A stretch of DNA of 10,592 nt, from the NCBI GenBank assembly GCA_003454415.1, contig DMKG01000269.1, positions 3,372-13,963 on the forward strand. The letters are read 5' to 3'. This DNA is from Alphaproteobacteria bacterium. GTDB lineage: Bacteria > Pseudomonadota > Alphaproteobacteria > UBA11222. Shown here in pieces: positions 6,561 to 10,592 of the stretch; position 1 is the first letter of the stretch, and each line of letters opens with the position of its first letter. The notes below the pieces were generated by a model. The model did no database searches. It was not told the DNA's origin and saw nothing but the letters and a program-made list of their open reading frames with translations. The position numbers were made by a program, and so were the translations under genes.

Positions 6561-6696
6561 TCCAGCATTGACTGATATACGGGAAGGATTTTCAATTTTG
6601 GGGCGTTTTGAAACAATCTCTCCTATCTACAAGATTTTTGGCAAGCTGCGCAATAAGTATGGATTATAGGATCTTTGCGTTACCGGATCAGGCGTG

Positions 6697-6725
6697 AAAA
6701 ACCGGCGCGCCCTGTGGGCGCGCCG
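6697..6725 (-). terminator. Strong intrinsic terminator of the acyl-CoA synthetase gene
   Basis: A perfect 10-bp GC-only stem (arms 6703-6712 and 6716-6725, CGGCGCGCCC and its complement) with a three-base loop is followed on the minus strand by GG-free run TTTTT (complement of 6697-6701) after one intervening G. It lies 38 bp beyond the acyl-CoA synthetase stop codon. The plus strand has no T-run after the hairpin, so it acts chiefly on minus-strand transcripts. Confidence 0.85.
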
Positions 6726-6763
6726 CGTCATGAATGTCAGTCCGGGATTTCAGGCCCGGGGTT

Positions 6764-8416
6764 TCAGACCGGAAGACCCAAAGAGGTTTTGGCGAAATTG
6801 GCGGCGGATTTGTAATCCGCCTTGCCATTGGCGGCGCGCAGGGCGACGCCAGCGGGCAGCATGCGTTTCGGCACCTTGTAGGCCGCCAGATTCTTGCGCA
6901 CATGGGCGCGCAGGTCCTCCTCGTTGAAATTGGCGCCCGGCAGCAGTTTGACGACGCCGGTCACCGCCTGGCCCCATTTTTCATCGGGCACGCCCACCAC
7001 CAGCACGTCCTCGACCTGGGGATGGGTCTTGATCACTTCCTCGACTTCCTCGGGATAGATCTTTTCGCCGCCGCTATTGATGCAGACCGAGCCGCGCCCC
7101 AGCAGGGTCAGCGTGCCGTCCTTTTCCACGGTGCACCAGTCGCCGGGTATGGAATAGCGCACGCCGTTGATGACGGGGAAGGTCTTGGCGGTCTTTTCCG
7201 GGTCCTTGTAATACCCGGCCGGAATGGCGCCGCATCGGGCGATGAAGCCCGGTACGCCGCTTCCCGGCTCCACCTCGCGGTGATCCTCTGTGAACACCTT
7301 GCAGTCATCGCCGATGGCGAATTTCGCAACTTCGGTCGTGCCTTCGGCCGAGGTCTGGGAACGGCCAAAACCGACCGCTTCGGAGGCGCCGAAGGAGTCC
7401 ACCAGAATCATTTTCGCATGATGCCGTAACAGGCCCTGCTTGACCTCCGGGCTCCACATCACGCCAGAGGAAAGAATGCCGAACAGGGAGGAAAGGTTAT
7501 AGGCGCCGGGGTTTTCGTCAAGGCAACGCAGCATCGGCTTGGCGAAGGCGTCGCCTACAATGGCGATGCTGTTGACGCCATAGCGCTGCACAGTTTTCCA
7601 CAGGGCGTCCGGATCAAGATTGATTTCGGGAACCGTCACCACACACCCGCCCTGGGTGTGACTGTTGAAGGCGGAAATCATGCCGGTGCCATGCATCAGC
7701 GGGCAGGCGGGCAGCATCTTCGCCCGCAGAGGCAGGGCGGCCACTCTTTCGGCGTGTTCTTCAGGGCTTTTTGGAGCGGGGGCGTCCGGGTTGAACAGGG
7801 ATGCGCCGCTTCCCGTGGCGTCCCACAGGGCTTCATGCTCCCACATCACGCCTTTGGGCATTCCGGTCGTGCCGCCGGTATAGATGAACAGCATGTCCTT
7901 GCCGGAACGCTCTATCCCCAGCCGCGAACCGTCGCCCGTATTCGCCAGTTTCTCGAAGGAAACGGCGAAATCCGCCACTTCCGCATCCAGCCGGTCATCG
8001 GGGGGAACCTCCACCCACAATTTGACGCCGGGAAGGCGCGGCCGCAGCGCCCGGACCTGTTCGCGGAATTCCGCGCCAAACACCACCACGCGGGAATCCG
8101 AATTGTCGAGAATGTACCACAGCTCTTCGTCAAGATAGCGGAAATTGACATTCACATGCACCAGCCGCGCCTTGAACGCCGCAGTATAGGCTTCCACATA
8201 GGCGGGAGTATTGCGCATGTAATGGGCGACCTTGTCGCCCGTTTCGACCCCTGCCGCCAGAAAATGACGCGCCAGACGGTTGGTCCGGGTCATGAAGTCG
8301 CCCCAGCCAATGACGCGGCCTTCACTGCCGCCCGGCCCCGCGTGGATAAGCGCAGGCGTTTCCGGCGGCGTCCTGTCCGCAATGGCCTCGAAAATATCGG
8401 CATAATTCCAAGCCAT
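6764..8416 (-). CDS. FadD-like acyl-CoA synthetase (ANL superfamily)
   Basis: ATP-dependent ligase that adenylates a carboxylic acid and transfers it to CoA; 550 aa, normal for the family. The phosphate-binding loop TGGTTGMPKG is at 180-189, the A5-type motif DSFGASEA at 340-347, the ribose-binding Asp in GDW at D426, the hinge segment LLGRGSVCINSGGEKIYPEE at 438-457, and the C-terminal catalytic lysine in NGK at K532. No key residue is missing. The INSGGEK and SIPGDW forms resemble the FadD19/FadD3-like group that activates steroid side chains, medium or long-chain acids or aromatic acids, but the substrate cannot be set by eye. The ATG at 8416 is preceded by AGGGAG eight bases upstream (complement of 8425-8430). 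It lies downstream of the ABM-like genes on the same strand, behind a hairpin region, and ends in a strong terminator. Confidence 0.94.
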   Translation of the reverse strand: MAWNYADIFEAIADRTPPETPALIHAGPGGSEGRVIGWGDFMTRTNRLARHFLAAGVETGDKVAHYMRNTPAYVEAYTAAFKARLVHVNVNFRYLDEELWYILDNSDSRVVVFGAEFREQVRALRPRLPGVKLWVEVPPDDRLDAEVADFAVSFEKLANTGDGSRLGIERSGKDMLFIYTGGTTGMPKGVMWEHEALWDATGSGASLFNPDAPAPKSPEEHAERVAALPLRAKMLPACPLMHGTGMISAFNSHTQGGCVVTVPEINLDPDALWKTVQRYGVNSIAIVGDAFAKPMLRCLDENPGAYNLSSLFGILSSGVMWSPEVKQGLLRHHAKMILVDSFGASEAVGFGRSQTSAEGTTEVAKFAIGDDCKVFTEDHREVEPGSGVPGFIARCGAIPAGYYKDPEKTAKTFPVINGVRYSIPGDWCTVEKDGTLTLLGRGSVCINSGGEKIYPEEVEEVIKTHPQVEDVLVVGVPDEKWGQAVTGVVKLLPGANFNEEDLRAHVRKNLAAYKVPKRMLPAGVALRAANGKADYKSAANFAKTSLGLPV

Positions 8417-8479
8417 ACTTACTTCTCCCTGATGATCATTATTGTGTTGTCGCTCGGTTGCTGGCGTTTAAAAGACGAA

Positions 8480-8506
8480 CGCACCGCCAGCCTCACCGGC
8501 GGTGCG
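8480..8506 (-). terminator. Probable terminator or attenuator between ABM genes and acyl-CoA synthetase
   Basis: A perfect 9-bp stem, CGCACCGCC (8480-8488) with GGCGGTGCG (8498-8506), has a nine-base loop. On the minus strand it is followed by TTCGTCTTTT, a T-rich but interrupted tract. It would end or weaken transcription coming from the MFS/ABM genes before the acyl-CoA synthetase. The imperfect T-tract leaves some read-through possible. Confidence 0.55.
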
Positions 8507-8527
8507 TAATCTATGATAAGATATAGT

Positions 8528-8545
8528 CAATTGCCACGGCAATTG
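8528..8545. repeat. Inverted repeat just after the last ABM-like gene
   Basis: CAATTGCC and GGCAATTG are separated by two bases, forming a perfect 8-bp inverted repeat 9 bp beyond the stop of the third ABM-like gene. No T-run follows on either strand. It could be a 3'-end stabilising hairpin or a protein-binding site; the tiny spacer makes a dimer operator as likely as a hairpin. Confidence 0.45.
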
Positions 8546-8554
8546 CAGGGGTAT

Positions 8555-8845
8555 TCACACCCCGTCCAGCATTTCGATTTCCGGCGCGCCGGCCAGGCAG
8601 GCGCCCATTTTCTTGAAGCCGGCCTGGAAATGCGCCGATCCCATATGAGCGTCCACCGCCGCCTGATCCTTGTAGTTTTCCAGAACCACGTAAAGCTGCG
8701 GATCCTTCTTCGACTTGTGCAGGGCGTAAAAATTGCAGCCCGGCTCATTCTTGCGGGTGGCGCCCGCCAGTTCGGCGAAGACCGTCTCGAACTCTGCATT
8801 CTTGCCTTCCGCCACCTTGATCTTCGCCACGATTCCAATCGACAT
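8555..8845 (-). CDS. ABM/YgiN-like putative monooxygenase, paralogue 3 of 3 (most diverged)
   Basis: Small cytoplasmic protein of 96 aa with the ferredoxin-like dimeric alpha/beta-barrel pattern of antibiotic-biosynthesis-monooxygenase-like and quinol-monooxygenase-like (YgiN) proteins. The order is a first beta strand (VAKIKVAEGK), helix (AEFETVFAELAG), NEPGCNFYALHKS (33-45), DPQLYVVLENYKD (48-60), then the histidine-containing AAVDAHMGSAHF (62-73). Its AH-xxx-HF stretch (MGSA between the histidines) is nearer the usual family form than that of its two sisters (REYP). By eye it shares about 73/96 residues with the middle copy and 68/96 with the first. The ATG at 8845 is preceded by AGGGGAAG (complement of 8851-8858). 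Such proteins act on quinols or polycyclic aromatics without cofactors, but some are not enzymes, so substrate and activity are open. Confidence 0.85.
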   Translation of the reverse strand: MSIGIVAKIKVAEGKNAEFETVFAELAGATRKNEPGCNFYALHKSKKDPQLYVVLENYKDQAAVDAHMGSAHFQAGFKKMGACLAGAPEIEMLDGV

Positions 8846-8889
8846 CTGTGCTTCCCCTATCGCTGTTGTGAATTTGTTTCAGGCCGGGC

Positions 8890-9180
8890 CTATACGCCGT
8901 CCAGCAGTTCAACCTCCGGCGCGCCGGCCATACAGGCGCCCATTTTCTTGCCGCCTTCCTTGAAATGCGGATATTCCCGGTGCGCCGCGACCGCAGCCAT
9001 ATCCTTGTACTGTTCCAGCACCACATATAGCTGCGGGTCGGTTTTCGACCGGTGCAGGGCGTAGAAATTGTTGCCCGGCTCATTCTTGCGCACGGCTGCC
9101 GCCAGCTCGGCGAAAACCGCTTCGAATTCCGCGTTTTTTCCCGCCTGAACTTTGATCTTCGCCACGATTCCTACCGTCAT
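8890..9180 (-). CDS. ABM/YgiN-like putative monooxygenase, paralogue 2 of 3
   Basis: 96-residue member of the same dimeric alpha/beta-barrel family. It shares about 81/96 residues with the upstream copy (9509-9219), the differences being mostly conservative, so these two are the younger pair. Conserved blocks are KNEPGNNFYALHRS (32-45), DPQLYVVLEQYKD (48-60), AAHREYPHF (65-73) and GACMAGAPEVELLDG (81-95). At position 37 it has Asn where both sisters have Cys, the clearest candidate for a functional difference. The ATG at 9180 has AGGGGAA about six bases upstream. It is 38 bp from the upstream copy with no terminator between, so co-transcription is expected. Confidence 0.85.
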   Translation of the reverse strand: MTVGIVAKIKVQAGKNAEFEAVFAELAAAVRKNEPGNNFYALHRSKTDPQLYVVLEQYKDMAAVAAHREYPHFKEGGKKMGACMAGAPEVELLDGV

Positions 9181-9218
9181 TGCTGTTCCCCTTTTTGTTG
9201 AGTGTGTTGTTGGATGCG

Positions 9219-9509
9219 TTAAATCCCGTCCAGCAGTTCAACCTCCGGCGCGCCGGCCATGCAGGCGCCCATTTTTCTGCCGCCTTCCCTGAAATGCGGA
9301 TATTCCCGGTGCGCGGCGAAGGCGGCGGCGTCCTTGTACTGTTCCAGAACGACATAGAGCTGCGGGTCGGATTTTGATTTGTGCAGAGCGTAGAAATTGC
9401 AGCCGGGTTCATTCTTGCGCACGGCCGCCGCCAGTTCGGCGAAAACCGCCTCGAATTCGGAATTTTTGCCGGTCTGCACCCTGATCTTTGCGATAACGCC
9501 CAGATTCAT
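9219..9509 (-). CDS. ABM/YgiN-like putative monooxygenase, paralogue 1 of 3
   Basis: First of the three copies in transcription order, 96 aa, same fold and motifs: KNEPGCNFYALHKS (32-45), DPQLYVVLEQYKD (48-60), AAHREYPHF (65-73). The ATG at 9509 is preceded by AGGGAGGAAA, the strongest ribosome binding site of the three, suggesting the highest translation. It begins 39 bp after the stop of the MFS transporter gene, without an intervening terminator, so transporter and monooxygenase-like genes probably form one operon. This context is compatible with modification of an imported or exported cyclic compound; a role as a small-molecule binder is the alternative. Confidence 0.85.
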   Translation of the reverse strand: MNLGVIAKIRVQTGKNSEFEAVFAELAAAVRKNEPGCNFYALHKSKSDPQLYVVLEQYKDAAAFAAHREYPHFREGGRKMGACMAGAPEVELLDGI

Positions 9510-9548
9510 GGTTTCCTCCCTGCTTTGGGTCGATTTCCCATTATGCTC

Positions 9549-10592
9549 CTATTCCTGCACCGAGGCCAAGTCCTGACGCAGGGTGCGGGCCGATATCCAG
9601 AAATGCGTTGCCGCCCAGAAATGCGCCATGGAAACCATCAGCAGCGCATAACGCAGCGATTCCTCGCCAAGAGACGGGCGCAGCAGGTCGCTGACGATAC
9701 CCGTAATCTGCGGCCCCAGGCCAAGACCGATCAGACTGCTCATGAACAGCATCACCGCCGCCGCCATGGCCCGCATTCTGACGGGCGCCAGCGCCTGAGC
9801 CATGGCGTAAATGGGACCATGGTAGAAATTAGCGAAAATGATGGGCGGCACGAACCAGGCCAGGGTGGCGAAAGCGGTATCGGAGAGATAGATCCCGAAA
9901 CTGAACGGCGCGGCCAGCAGGCCTCCCAGAACGGCAATCCATAATTGCCAGCGGGTGTCGCGTTTGGCCAGGTGATCCGCCAGATAGCCGCCCGCTATCG
10001 TGCCCACCAGGCCGCCGACGCCAAGTATGAAAGCCAGAGACAGTCCGATTTCGCTGCTGGTCATCTGATAGCTGCGGTGCAGAAAGCTGGGGGTCCACTG
10101 CAAGACGCCATAACCGGCAATGGCCTGCGCGCCAATGCCCAGCACCAGATGGCGGAAGGATTTGCGCTTCCACATGACGCTGGCGACCACTTTCAGGGGG
10201 GGCTGTTCGGCGGCGCCCGCCGCCACCCTGCCATCGGCATGACCTCTGGGGGGTTCGCGCAGGGTAAGCCGCACCACTGCCGCCAAGACCACTCCCGGCA
10301 GCCCGACCCCCATAAAGGCCACGCGCCAGCCATAGTGCTGCTCCAGCCACCCGCCCACCGAAAATCCGATCATCACGCCGAGCGGTATGCCGAGCGAATA
10401 GATCGCCAGCGCCGAACTGCGCGTTTCCAGCGGCACGTAATCGGAGATCAGCGAATGGGATGCAGGGCCGCTGCCTGCTTCTCCCACCCCCACCAGAATG
10501 CGGGAGGCGAGCAGATGCCAGAAATTCTGCGCCAGCCCGCAGACCGCCGTCATCAGGCTCCACAGGGAAAGGCTGATGGTGATGATGTTCAC
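9549..10592 (-). CDS. Spinster-type MFS transporter, N-terminus outside window
   Basis: Major facilitator superfamily carrier in the inner membrane; 347 residues are visible and the frame is still open at the right edge, so TM1 and probably part of TM2 are missing. The first codon in view is GTG, but it lies inside a hydrophobic helix and is not a plausible start. Recognisable parts include SRILVGVGEAGSGPASHSL (about 30-48), SALAIYSLGIPLGVMIG (about 60-76), GWRVAFMGVGLPG (about 88-100) and the LREPPRG end of the first half (about 111-117), then a hydrophilic central loop and six further helices with GGYLADHLAKRDTRW (about 202-216) between TM8 and TM9. This pattern resembles the spinster-like MFS group common in sphingomonads and other alphaproteobacteria, often near catabolic genes. 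Substrate is unknown. It is the first visible gene of the MFS/ABM unit. Confidence 0.88.
   Translation of the reverse strand: MNIITISLSLWSLMTAVCGLAQNFWHLLASRILVGVGEAGSGPASHSLISDYVPLETRSSALAIYSLGIPLGVMIGFSVGGWLEQHYGWRVAFMGVGLPGVVLAAVVRLTLREPPRGHADGRVAAGAAEQPPLKVVASVMWKRKSFRHLVLGIGAQAIAGYGVLQWTPSFLHRSYQMTSSEIGLSLAFILGVGGLVGTIAGGYLADHLAKRDTRWQLWIAVLGGLLAAPFSFGIYLSDTAFATLAWFVPPIIFANFYHGPIYAMAQALAPVRMRAMAAAVMLFMSSLIGLGLGPQITGIVSDLLRPSLGEESLRYALLMVSMAHFWAATHFWISARTLRQDLASVQE

Larger units (their letters stand above)
8555..9509 (-). repeat. Tandem triplication of a ~330-bp gene unit
   Basis: Three full-length 96-codon genes start at 9509, 9180 and 8845, giving periods of 329 and 335 bp with no indels inside the reading frames. 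DNA identity is plain to the eye, for example in the shared caggcgcccatttt tract near 8599, 8934 and 9264. Intergenic spacers (9181-9218 and 8846-8889) are less conserved but each supplies a purine-rich ribosome binding site. Confidence 0.9.

Noticed and set aside
6561..6696. AT-richer gap after the membrane methyltransferase as a hidden gene or small RNA
   Set aside because: No open frame with a ribosome binding site and no convincing hairpin with T-run for the plus strand; I see only the minus-strand terminator just beyond it.
7658..8509. Plus-strand open frames opposite the acyl-CoA synthetase (also 6734-7429)
   Set aside because: Shadows of a 550-residue enzyme with all ANL motifs; compositions are typical of antisense frames.
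8555..9509. Periodic ~330-bp repeats as a CRISPR or satellite array
   Set aside because: The repeat unit is a full coding gene with its own ribosome binding site, so this is gene duplication.

Overview
The window is GC-rich, densely packed bacterial DNA, roughly 60% G+C by eye. Protein style (a spinster-type MFS carrier, crotonase and FadD-like genes, small monooxygenase-like paralogues) suggests an alphaproteobacterium, perhaps a sphingomonad or rhodospirillum relative. This placement is an inference from family resemblance, since there is no rRNA or other marker. I recognise no tRNA, rRNA, CRISPR array, insertion sequence or phage gene.

Left part (1-4133). A minus-strand ABC transporter ATPase runs off the left edge. 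Divergent from it is a plus-strand run: a PPP-type metallophosphatase, an SxtJ-family membrane protein, a 49-residue DUF5989 (SxtK-like) membrane peptide, and a NodU/CmcH-type O-carbamoyltransferase. The last three are almost gapless (6 bp, then 0 bp) and form the SxtJ / DUF5989 / carbamoyltransferase cassette. That cassette was first named from saxitoxin clusters but is widespread in bacteria that make no toxin. Its likely job is carbamoylation of an unknown product at or near the membrane.

Middle (4150-6560). A minus-strand crotonase-fold protein meets the carbamoyltransferase tail to tail, 16 bp apart. It lacks both glutamates of classical enoyl-CoA hydratases. Divergent from it is a two-gene plus-strand operon: CmoA (carboxy-SAM synthase), followed at the position where enterobacteria carry cmoB by an ICMT/PEMT-like membrane methyltransferase with an extra C-terminal membrane region.

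Right part (6697-10592). Everything is on the minus strand. In transcription order there is a partial spinster-type MFS transporter, three tandem 96-residue ABM/YgiN-like paralogues each with its own ribosome binding site, a hairpin region that probably terminates or attenuates that unit, then a FadD-like acyl-CoA synthetase ending in a strong intrinsic terminator. Together with the crotonase this looks like an uptake and CoA-linked catabolic neighbourhood (fatty, steroid or aromatic acid) whose substrate cannot be read from the sequence.

The points most worth following up are the triplicated monooxygenase-like genes, CmoA paired with a membrane methyltransferase instead of CmoB, the carbamoylation cassette with its tiny DUF5989 gene, and the crotonase with a rewired active site.
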